Assembly (NCBI GenBank): GCA_021234155.1
Contig: JAJEKV010000004.1
Location: forward strand, 25,961,831-26,025,830
DNA: 64,000 nt
Source of the DNA: Isoetes taiwanensis
Taxonomy: Eukaryota; Streptophyta; Lycopodiopsida; Isoetales; Isoetaceae
Direction of reading: 5' to 3'
Shown here: positions 13,226 through 22,650 of the stretch, one piece after another
Layout of the letters: every line of letters begins with the position of its first letter
Position numbering within the stretch: the first letter of the stretch is position 1
Position numbers and translations under genes: made by a program
The notes under the pieces: model-generated
Seen by the model: the letters and a program-made list of their open reading frames with translations, nothing else
What the model was told of the DNA's origin: nothing
Database searches by the model: none

Positions 13226-13438
13226 CTTTTTTTCTTTTTCTTTTTCTTTTTTTCTTTTTCTTTTTCTTTTTTCTTTTTCTTTTTTCTTTTTTCTTTTTTC
13301 TTTTTCTTTTTCTTTTTTCTTTTTCTTTTTCTTTTTCTTTCTTTTTCTTTTTCTTTTTCTTTTTTCTTTTTCTTTTTCTTTTTCTTTTTTTCTTTTTTTC
13401 TTTTTTCTTTTTTCTTTTTTCTTTTCTTTTTCTTTTTC
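13226..13438. repeat. Pyrimidine microsatellite, TTTTTC type (array D)
   Basis: About 210 bp, the most regular of the four arrays (mostly T5-T6 then C). It lies a few hundred bases from the end of the FCP1-like gene remnant, on that gene's downstream side. Its flanks do not resemble those of arrays B and C. Confidence 0.95.
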
Positions 13439-13562
13439 TGGGCCTATGAGATGGTACATGTAATACACCTAAGCAAATAAAAACCACAATCAAGATACAA
13501 ATGCTACTATACAATGTGTCCACTGGATGAAAAACTCCCCATGGGAGTGAAACCCTACTAGC

Positions 13563-13624
13563 TCTCGCATCCCCCTATAAGGGATACTCTGATAGTGGAG
13601 ACTTGCAAAATGTAGGATGCGAGA
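13563..13624. other. Inverted repeat with a 10-bp perfect stem
   Basis: TCTCGCATCC at 13563-13572 is exactly complementary in reverse to GGATGCGAGA at 13615-13624. The 42-nt loop also contains a near-palindromic CCCTATAAGGG. It sits downstream of the minus-strand FCP1-like remnant. Its function is unknown, and it could be chance. Confidence 0.4.
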
Positions 13625-13779
13625 CAAAGGAAGTTATAACTTAGAGTTATATGCAAATACTAATTTATCAAATATCAAAATGTCAACTGGTTTAGGGCCC
13701 AGAGCCCAATTGTATTAGATTTTTCTTCACTTAAGCAGACACACTTTCTACATTTAGAAGTCCTTTCAGCCATGGTTTG

Positions 13780-14290
13780 AGTTGCTCTAAAAGAAAATTG
13801 GAATCCAATTGTCGGGACAAAGGCATTTGGACATATCATTGTGTTTGGCAGCTTGTGAGAATTCCTGTATCTGCTGTCATCGATCAACAATTTATTTTTC
13901 ACTTTGTGTTGATAATATATTTGGTACACTTTGGACAATTCCTTAAGAAAATTTTGCTTATTAACCACTTTCAACTTTTTGTTGGTGCAGTCATCCTGAT
14001 TCCTAATAGAAAGAAACTTGTATTTATATGCCTGCAGCAACTTCCTCACCAACAAGTTGACATTTCTTTGAGCCATGCTGGATCACAATGCAACTCAAAA
14101 TTTCAAAAAACACCAATCTAGGAACTCATGTGATACATGCTTGGAAACCGGGACGCCATATCGTCAATTTCATAAGCATAACGCCTGCTCCTAAGTAATA
14201 GCGGATCCCTTTAAGTCGTAAAACTGCCTCAAACCTCCATTAAAATCCGGGCAAGGAGAATATCATAATCTCTTGTTTTTTCTTGGTTGA
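13780..14290 (-). pseudogene. FCP1/NIF-type (HAD) phosphatase domain, frameshifted
   Basis: Three minus-strand frames read in order give the signature of the FCP1-homology (NLI-interacting factor-like) phosphatase domain, the HAD fold found in RNA polymerase II CTD phosphatases and related plant proteins. At 14230-14248 is DFNGGL, where plant members have a DLNG-type nucleophile motif. At about 14145-14157 is RPGF, then FLDWCF and a VAL-SS block matching the family's R-P...F-V-(G/A)-(I/L)-W-SS, with the Trp codon read as TGA. Then come AQRNVN, NQDDCTN, FLKELSKVY and LLIDDSRYRN followed by PNT. LLIDDS is the conserved acidic motif near the end of the domain. At least two frameshifts and stops interrupt it. 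The expected C-terminal continuation (a G-D-L-R-V-Y-L type block) is not visible before array D. It could be a pseudogene or a real exon with sequencing errors. The domain call is fairly sure, the gene's identity is not. Confidence 0.7.
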
Positions 14291-14372
14291 GGAGGTAGTG
14301 GCCTTGATGATCATGCTGCATCGTTCAGAATTCGGGGGTTTCTTTGCCAATTTGATTAGCTGCATCCGCTAT

Positions 14373-14471
14373 ACCTCATGTTCAACACCCAAACTTTTAT
14401 TTGGTTGTAGATCTTGTGTAGAACGAGTTTCAGAGGAAATTACTTTTCTTTCAACAGTTGTAGGACCTTGT
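14373..14471 (-). pseudogene. Candidate upstream coding segment of the FCP1-like gene
   Basis: The minus-strand frame reads EQGPTTVERK, then ETRSTQDLQ, then GVEHEV, with protein-like composition. It begins just after a good splice acceptor (ATTTCAATGCAG ending at 14472). It may end at a GAG/GTATAG donor or run on toward the phosphatase domain, where a Lys/Thr/Ser-rich linker (KATTSSTKKK) precedes the DFNG motif. I do not recognise this segment. It is assigned to the same gene only by strand and position. Confidence 0.45.
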
Positions 14472-14577
14472 TCTGCATTGAAATGCAATAGTTGAGATGA
14501 GAAAGACCACAGATAATTCTGCATTGAAATTTCTTTGTCATTATACCTGCAATAGTTGAGATGAGAAAGACCACAGA
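14471..14577 (-). repeat. Duplicated branch-point and 3' splice-site sequence
   Basis: A block of about 30 bp (plus strand TGCAATAGTTGAGATGAGAA and onward to CCACAGA) occurs at 14484-14513 and 14548-14577. A second word, TTCTGCATTGAAAT, occurs at 14471 and 14517. On the minus strand each large copy reads TTTCTCATCTCAACTATTGCA, that is, a pyrimidine tract with a CTCAAC branch-like site. The upstream copy ends in an acceptor-like GCAG. The downstream copy is followed by ATTTCAATGCAG. This may create alternative acceptors. Confidence 0.6.
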
Positions 14578-14616
14578 CAAAAAAAAATGTCAGTATATAA
14601 ACCATTTCTATGACAC

Positions 14617-14792
14617 TATTGCTTTCTTGACACAACTGCATTCAGTTCACTATCCAAATTTCTTCTTGGAGGACCACCACTCTCAAGAAGCTGATTGACT
14701 TTGAAGTATCCAATGGACTCAATTCTATTTGCACTCGGGTGGTATCTTGCAGTCTCATATTCGATCGAGGCATCGCAAGGAGTTGGATTTCC
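14617..14792 (-). pseudogene. Candidate exon, unidentified, same strand as the FCP1-like gene
   Basis: A minus-strand frame without stops for about 58 codons, ending at TAG (14617-14619), reads GNPTPCDASIEYETARYHPS then NRIESIGYFKVNQLLES then GGPPRRNLDSELNAVV. The composition is protein-like and not low complexity. A TTTGCAG acceptor lies just upstream near 14813. No family recognised. It may be an N-terminal exon of the FCP1-like gene or belong to another decayed sequence. Confidence 0.4.
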
Positions 14793-15377
14793 TTAGCCTT
14801 AGTTTTTTACAATTCTGCAAATACTAAAGTCAGAAATCTCTGATATCAGAAACATTAATTGGGTTACTTACTTGTGTTCATTGGTTTCTGTGGTACCACT
14901 CGAATACTAAAAGCCAAAAGACACGTCTCAGACATCATTTGGATACAACTAGGGTTGCAACTAGTTCTAGAACGTCTACGAACAAACACAATATAAATAA
15001 AGCTTTTAGACAAAGTTAGAGATGACAATATTCACCTCAAATGGTGTACCAGACATGGAATGTGATATTGGTGATTGATTGCATTTTGCTATGATAACTG
15101 GCAACAATTTATCCTCTCATTTTAGACACCGTCCACAATACGGGAGACCTTCATCACCCTCTTCTTCTACTGTAAGAAGCACTAGAAGCGCATGATCTAA
15201 AGTATGTCATAGCCACTACGCTAAAAAAATTCTCAGATTTGCACATTCGAGGTTGTAGCACCTAAAGTAAGGCTTCACATACACTTCACTCAATTTCAAG
15301 TTTTGCTAGTTCCTTATTCAGTTGGCTCAACCCAGGCAACACTTATCATTTAGCTCTTCGTCCTTCAGTTCACTTAC

Positions 15378-15522
15378 AACCCAAACATCCTTTGCCGCTT
15401 TTGAATTTATCGTCATGATGGACTGCCATCTGTGCAAATTAGCTTTAATTTCTATCAACTCAATCTTTCTATTCATATGACTCTTTCTATCCTCGCTATG
15501 ACGCTTTCGTACTCTATCAATT
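15378..15522 (-). pseudogene. Candidate 145-bp internal exon, unidentified
   Basis: On the minus strand a CCTTATTAG acceptor (AG at 15523-15524) is followed by 48 open codons rich in Arg, Lys, Glu and Ile (IDRVRKRHSEDRKSHMNRK, then IELIEIKANLHRWQ). A strong GTAAGT donor follows (15372-15377). The ORF continues a little beyond both sites. Strand and spacing suit an upstream exon of the FCP1-like gene. The product is not recognised. Confidence 0.35.
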
Positions 15523-15843
15523 CTAATAAGGGTTCGCATGAAAACAAGTAATACAAATGCTCCTTTAAAATGCTAATGAGAAATCGATGAAGAACCCAGA
15601 AGAAATAGCGATCTCAAATCCAACCGTAGCCTCAAAAATGACACAATGCATGCATGCATGGGAGAGATGCATGCTCGCCAATTCGAGAATTCCGATCCGA
15701 TGGCTCGGATTGATGGCATTCTATGTGATATGCAACCATCCATTCCTTTACAAGTCTGCCATAGTCTGCAACACAAACCACTCCATATATATCAGCCTTC
15801 TAATATTATAAGCTACATACTCGTAGAATACCACAATCACATA

Positions 15844-16013
15844 CTACACAACACAAGCTACACTACACAACACAAGCTACTACCATATAAACACCATACA
15901 TTATGCAGTAGCAGCACTTTTGGCAGCACAACACCCTTCACCACACCATAGTAGTATACTATACACCACACTACATGCTACCATTGTCATCGCTATTGGC
16001 AGCACAACACCCT
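15844..16013. repeat. Short direct repeats
   Basis: TACACAACACAAGCTAC is repeated in tandem at 15844-15880, and TGGCAGCACAACACCCT occurs at 15921-15937 and 15997-16013. Part of an AC-rich stretch with no coding potential. Confidence 0.6.
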
Positions 16014-16200
16014 ACATAATTTCACCCAATACAAAGTAGTTTTCCCATTGGCAGTGATAAGGTATTAGACCAAGACATCGAAAATACATCATTAATGCAT
16101 TTAATATACGACGACATTGAGGACGAAGACAACGAAGATTATGGCAATCATTTTAAGAAACGTCGAAGAAATATAAAATGTCCCATTAAAGAATAGTAAT

Positions 16201-16287
16201 GACCATGGTTTGACCATGGAATAATAAATAAAACCTTACTCAATAACGACCATGGGTTGTCCATGGAACAATTTTATAAATAAAACC
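16201..16287. repeat. Two-copy tandem repeat with internal CCATGG palindromes
   Basis: Units start at 16201 and 16248. Each has two CCATGG sites 5 bp apart (CCATGGTTTGACCATGG and CCATGGGTTGTCCATGG) followed by an A/T-rich TAAATAAAACC tail. Each unit is itself a short inverted repeat. Confidence 0.7.
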
Positions 16288-16680
16288 ATGTTAGTGTTAT
16301 TTGCATTAGATATCAAATAAATACATAAGATATAAAAGTCTTTAAAGAATGAGAGGTGTAGATTTAATAAGACAATCCAATCTGCAGAGGGACACCTCTC
16401 GCTACGCTTGAAAAGGAGGAAGGAAATCGCTTTTTGGGAGGACAGAGAAGATGAGAGGAAGCTTATCCGAGCGGCATATGCATCAAGCTTCTATTCTATG
16501 GCAATCATCATAATGTCCAAAGACCTGCTATGAAGAGGGATTTCCAGCAAAGTAGAACTAAGACCTAAATACTTACAATCCTTTTTGAAAGGAAACATTT
16601 CATGGAAACTCGGATGTATCTTTTTAGCATCAATGGAAGGAAGGAAGGGAAGGAAGGTATTTTATCGGCCCACGGAGACC
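16288..16680. other. Mixed intergenic DNA up to the GC transition
   Basis: No gene recognised. GC content begins to rise near 16.7 kb, where the LINE-containing block starts. Confidence 0.5.
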
Positions 16681-16779
16681 TCACCTATTTATGGGACTCA
16701 ATACAAAAGCTGCCAGCAGTTTCTGACATACCATTAAAACCCTCGGCCTCGGGCGCGGTTTCGAGGAAAACTGCAGGCA

Positions 16780-19051
16780 AGAATCACTGGCCGGACAACC
16801 GCTCCAATATACGTAAATGTAATGCAAAAACACACAAATATATATACACCATGATCGTACCAAAGTGGGCAAAGGTGGAGTCACAGACCAAAGACTCAAT
16901 GTAATACCCCAGAGCACGCATCGACGGCTGCGGTTCATCAAAGAAATGAAGGCAAGTCCTACCGCATTTCAAGGAGCGATTCCCGCCCTGGACCGGATCA
17001 CGCCGGGCAACTCGAAAGTGTGAGACTCCATCCTCAATGGCAATCGACAGCAGCTCGCCCCGGCGGCTCCCCAATCCACCGCCTGCCTCGATGCGAAGAT
17101 GGTGGGCACCTGTATGGTCGGAAGCAATGAGTTCAAGGCTTTTCGTGGCAAAATTGAGAATGCGTGTATTGCTGCCCCTGCTAACACCTGGTTGATGTGC
17201 TCCTTGTAATGGGCCGTTTTTGACTCGCTTCTAGAAATGGGTCCCGTGAGCTTGCCAAGGAAGTAAGCGCCCAGCATTTCCCCAAGCAGTCACGACGCGT
17301 CAGGTTCCACTCAGACGCACTCGTGTTCTCGTGACATTCCATCTCGGGCGAATCCATCGATCTCTTACCCTCCAACAGTTCCCCGAGCCGGCGGCCCATT
17401 GCCATACCAGAAGCCAAAGGAGCCGAGCATCACCCATATATTAACTACATTCGAAAATAGATCATGTGTCTATCATGGGCCGCTCACTGCTTGTAAGAAT
17501 CCAGCCTCGCAGCTAGACCGATAGGGGACCGGCTGTTTCACCCTGGGGTGCCCGCAGGCTAAAAATGCCTTCTCGTGACCTCGCCCAGCCATTCCAGTCA
17601 GCAGACGACGCCCCAAGCTCCTCGACTGCATTTAAGGACAGTTCTCGAATTAGCCCCTCAAACGTATGTGATTGATGGCCCCAATCATAGAGCTCGGGCC
17701 GGGTGATCAAGTTGTTCTCAAGACGATGCCGCTTCCAAATTGCCACCGCGAAGCCGGGATGGACGCCTCCCAACAAGAGCTTAGGAGGGGAACTCCACCC
17801 CCTAGGTACTTGTAGGTGGGCGTGACCTCCATGTGCCGCCCCGATATGTGAGTGCAGAGGCGCGGGGTGGCGTGAAGAGGATATGAGAACCACCTGCCCG
17901 CCGATTCACGCCGCATGTCTCAGAGTCTCACTGCACGTGTTCAGGCATCTGTGATGAGACCGCATAGCTTCCGGGTGTGGGCCGTAAGGTCAACATCATC
18001 CATATAGATGAGCCGGGCGATGACCTCGCGTAAAAGTCAGATGCCATCCCCATGCTCGCAGCTGTGGCTCTTAACCGACAATGTAGAGGCCAAAAGTGTT
18101 GGTGAGAGGGGGGCACCGCCGACCCTCGACACACGCGGGTGAATTTTTGGTTCGGCCACGATCCCCCGCCAAAACAACTCTTGCTATATAGCCTGCCAGA
18201 TATGGTATTCGCACGTGCAAATGACAGCTCCAAATTGACGCAATTTGTACCATAGCTTTTCCCCGGGATCAGATCAAAAGCCTTCATGGTCCAAAGCAAA
18301 GAATACAAGTCCTCGCCGATGGTTCCTACCGTTTTCAATCGCGTTCGCAGCGGTAAAGATATGGTCAATCGCTTTATGGCGGGCTTCCGCTGTGTGAGGG
18401 TTTCACATCGCCGCCCGCCCCGGTCAATCGCCGCTTCGAGAATGCCGCCCAACAACGGCAAACACCGACCGGACTACGACCGGTGACCGGGTCGACAAAG
18501 GTGGGTCGCCCGCCTTGTGAATGGGGACAACCCCGCTATTGCTCTGGGAAACCTTCCCCGCAATGCTCACATCGTGGTAATGAGGATTCACTCACGTACG
18601 CTCGCCTTCATTTGAGTAACTCTACCAAGATACCATCCAGGTCGTACCGCTTTTCTCCCATTAGCGCCAGCTCGCTGCGCACTTCTCCACAATATCCTCT
18701 CCCTCCGGGCGAACTAATGGGGGCTATCCTGTAAAAGTGGATATACGCGATCCCCGTGGGTCATAGAGCCGCCGCAAGTACCGCTCCTGCACGCCCGTGT
18801 GATGTCCCTCAGAGGGCCGGGCCGCCTTCAAGCACTCTCAAGGCAGAAGGTTCGAGGATGAGTGTCCGAAGCAGCTTCAATATCTCCTCGATGTTCGAAG
18901 GGGAAGGTACCACGCCTTTGTCTCCTTCGCTGCATGGGCGCGGGTGACTGCAGGGTGGCTCCTCGCAGTTTTGTACTGATCCAAATATGACTTTAGCCGC
19001 ACTTATGCCTCTTACACTCCGCATCAAACCACCTGCTATGGAGAGTTCCAT
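16780..19051 (-). pseudogene. Dead LINE (non-LTR retrotransposon), reverse transcriptase region
   Basis: On the minus strand, scattered over three frames, are the ordered RT blocks of a plant-type LINE ORF2. DLDGILVELLK lies at 18610-18649. HKAIDHIFTAANAI lies near 18320-18360. KAFDLIPGK lies near 18263-18290. A GCPLSPTLFG-like block (RRCPPLTNTFGLYI) lies at 18075-18130. The catalytic box ARLIYMDDVDLTAHTR has YMDD at 17995-18006. A TPTYKYLG block follows near 17800-17830. This enzyme copies element RNA at the nicked target site. The copy has many stops and frameshifts and no recognisable endonuclease upstream, so it is dead or 5'-truncated. No poly-A tail is obvious near its 3' side. The clade is not assigned. 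The ends are uncertain. Confidence 0.75.
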
Positions 19052-19500
19052 TTAGAATTTTACCAAATTAATGGCTATGATGAATGAGCCGGTATGTAAG
19101 TTTCTCAACTAGTAATTAATTGATGCTAAGTTCCTCGATATGTATGTGAAGTTTGATTACGCATGATGAATGCTAAGGAAGGTGGCAAATGATAGATTCC
19201 TTTTAACATTTGGGCCAAGGTTCAGGGAAAGCATCAATCAAAAATTAAAGATCGCTGAGATCCAATTTAATTGGCCACAAATTATCTCTCTAGTTCAACA
19301 ATTTCTGTCAGTAAAGAAGATTAGTGTATATCAGACCAAATGACCAAGCTATCCTTCGTGATTTGGCTTCTCAAAAATTTTGCTGCAACATACTTCTATC
19401 AATGTTCTACCAAAGATACCAAATTTCAAAGCCAAATTCCAAGTCTAACTAGCTTTAAGTATATTAGACTAGTTGCTGTCCAAAATTATCACATAACCAT
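19052..19500. other. AT-rich gap between two GC-rich blocks
   Basis: About 450 bp with composition like the 1-16 kb region. No gene or repeat recognised. The LINE block ends here and the next GC-rich block starts near 19.5 kb. Confidence 0.5.
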
Positions 19501-19656
19501 CATTCAATGAATCTACGTAACAAGACGCCAGTTGGTAGCACAGCCCGCGCATCGCAGTCCGGACAGGGCTTTGGTCATCAGGGACGAGCCAGATTACGAA
19601 CCTTCAGGTTACCGTTCTCATCTAACCGTGTTCAGACGTCGAATCGGCGTATTAAA

Positions 19657-22650
19657 GAGGGTTAGTTAGAGCACGATCACCAGCTATGTCTTCACCTCTT
19701 CCGTCGGTCGACCGCCCACACATCACAGGTTAAACAGCCACGCGATTTGTTCAACGCCGGTTGTCTCATGGCTGTTATTCCGGAACCACGGTCGCTACGG
19801 CCTCAATAACCTACCACTTCCACCCCACGACTCAATCATTGAATCATAAACACCTGATCCTCGGCCACCCGCCGTCTGATGTCGTAGAATCGGCTGAAGA
19901 CTAGTCTGCCCGCCGACAGGTCGCCGCACTGCACTGCCCAGACTATTCTCAATTTTGTCAACTCTCACTATTTCAATTTTTCTGTCTGCTAGCAACCACA
20001 AAATGAGAAAAAAATTTCACTTCGAGGTCCCACCCCACTGCCAACATTGTGTTACGGCCGTTGCTCGTCTCATAACACAGCCTCGACAGCCATGAGCCCC
20101 CACCATGGCGGCAGCAATCATCGCATACAAACGAGCCCCCACACACCTCCACGTCGAGCAGCCCACCGCATCACCCACCCGACCCAGCCCGCTGGGAAGC
20201 CACTGCCCTCGGCTCACGCGGTGCCGCACACGCGCACACACATCATCGTCCCATCACGGCGACGGTTCACACATCGCACAGCATTGCAGCATCATCATTG
20301 CTGGCGGAGCATCCCACCATTGCACTGCGGGAGGACCCACCCGCCGGGGCCTCCGTGTCGCCGCACGTAATCATGGCAAATGGATACCTGCCCGGGCATA
20401 AATTACGGCCAGGGTAGTCCACCACTCCGCCCTCTCCGGCATATCAATTTCAGCAGGCGAGTTCAACGAGTCGACGCACAGTCAGGACCACCCCCGGTTG
20501 CATCTCGCCTGAGCAGTGTAGAGCCAGCCTCACTGAGAAGAGACAAAGTCGACTGTTGCGATTAGAGGTTATCGCTGCATTTCTATCGGTCCATGGAAGG
20601 GTGTTCACCACCCCCAAGAGCGAACTCATGCAGTTTCGCACGCCAGCAGGCGCTTCCGCGCATCAGAACTCACGTTTACTGGCCGACCATGAGCCGCACA
20701 TATCCCGCCGCCCGCCTCCACCACAACCGTGCAGCCCTGCACACGTGCCCATTTACCGCTGCATTGAAGAGGGTTAGAGCACGATTACCAGGTTTCAGCG
20801 TTCTGCCCCCTTCCCATCATCTCACGAATTATCACATATTCATGAAATAACCAGCATCACATTTAATCTGAACACAGGTTGCGGTTCTCAGTTACGGTCA
20901 TTCCGAGTTCAGATGGTCGCCATGGGCACACAGGTTAAATTACTATTTCCATTCCTGCTTGATTGACCATTGAATTGGCAAACACCGATCCTCGGGTTTT
21001 TCCTCGGCCGGTCCGCCGGCCCGATGCCGGTAATCCCGCTGAAGATTAGTCCAGCGAAGTCGAGGCCAGATCGTTTAGACCGGGAAGTCGAGATTGCCCA
21101 GAGTTAGCCAAACCGAGTTCAGAAATGCGATTTAAAACGGAGTTAGGGTTTCGCATGCCTTACATAACAGGCAGCCAGATCATCTCGCCTGTGAACACCG
21201 ACGTGGTTCACCGCCCGCGGGCCAGCGCACAATACGAATAACGCGCACATTCTCGCAGTCGTCCCCAGGCGCCATTGCTTCGTTAAACGCCGCTGCACAC
21301 GCCGGTCGTGACGGCGCAACGCCGATCTACGCAAACATGAAGAGACGCCCCGGGACCCGCATAACGCGTCGAACGTCACATGACGGTGAAGCCCAGAGGG
21401 CACCAGACCTGAACAGACAGCCTCGGGACGCGCCATCAACTCAGAGCTGCATCGGCCCGCCCGCGACACGTGATTGTCCACGCGATTAGCTGGGCCCGTA
21501 GCCCAGAAACCATCAGCCGGCAGACCAAGATGTTTAGAGAAAATCGATAGCCTTCCTTTCGCTCGATCGCCGATGTGCAAGACAAAGAAGGGGAGGAGGA
21601 ATTTGGCGGGGGAACGCAGTGATGAATGGGGTCACGGAGAGGCAGCCGACAGGCAGATGAAAGAATCGCTGATGGTGGTTCCGGTCCGGCAGATGGCAGC
21701 CGGGGCTGGGAAGAGATTGATCGATGAGAGACGAGAGATCAAATGAGAATGGAGGGGATGAGAATGGGAGGAGACGATGAGGAATGAGGAGAACGAAGCA
21801 AATGGCATGATAACGTTAGAGTAGCGGCTCAATCGATTGGTCAGAGTTGCCGTTAACATTGCCGTTAACGCCCCTCATCAAGAGACACAAGACCAAACAG
21901 AGCCTCATCCCCACAACAAATTCAAAATCATCGACCGCGACCTGGCGCCGCTGGAAGAGCGAAGGATCATTGCACCGCCTCGTGTGGCCTGCCTACGGAA
22001 GCCGCAACACACACACATCACATGACTGGTCACGGCGACGGTTCACCGCACGGTCACCATCACACAGGGATCTCACCCCGCCCCATTCGCGATCGGACGC
22101 TGTCTTCCGAACAGCCAGGCACAGAGCCTGGCGGCATGTGGATTGGGTCGGCATATACAGAGTTCACTTCCATCCGCCCTCCGGCACACGCGTGGTTCAG
22201 CCCACCGAGCTCACGATGCATAGCTGTGCGTTATCGTCATTCTCCAGCTCTACATGTAGATCATTTCCTCCGCAGACCACATGTCGACCAGCAGCACAGG
22301 CTGAACTCCATCGAAAGTGAACGATCACTACAGTGCCCAGCCCTGTTGCTCAGCTCATCGCCAGCGGGTGTCAATAGCGACTCCAGTTCACGGTCGATCC
22401 CCATCACGTGAGCCCGTCGATGAACCGCCCGCTCAGCCCTGCCCCTTCACCATCCTCGGCATTTGCGCACGTCGCATCTATGGTGCCAGAGAGCTAATCT
22501 AGAGCATCCACTGCTTTTAGGTCTCTGGCTCCCCTTCAACAGCTGCGACCAGACATCTACTTGGAGAACTGGAAGAACAAGATTCAATTCATATCACAGA
22601 GTTAGGTTCTTTAGTTAGAGTCCGGTATTCAGAGAAGGTCGCTATGAGTT
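19657..22650 (+). repeat. Diverged direct repeats, spacing about 1.1-1.7 kb
   Basis: GAGGGTTAG then AGCACGAT(C/T)ACCAG lies at 19657-19683 and 20767-20793. GATCCTCGG then GCTGAAGA(C/T)TAGTC lies at about 19855-19910 and 20985-21045. GGTTCTCAGTTACGGTC then TTCAGATGGTCGCCATG near 20880-20925 is matched by GGTTCTTTAGTTAGAGTCC then TTCAGAGAAGGTCGCTATG near 22604-22650. TCACGGCGACGGTTCAC occurs, with one difference, near 20250 and 22030. A related stretch lies near 31815-31850. A dispersed or LTR-like family is possible. No protein evidence. Confidence 0.45.
21575..21800 (+). other. Purine-rich island within the C-rich block
   Basis: About 225 bp with abrupt G+A richness on the plus strand (many GGAGG, GAGAG and GATGAGG words), opposite to the C-rich trend on both sides. 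No gene recognised. Confidence 0.5.
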
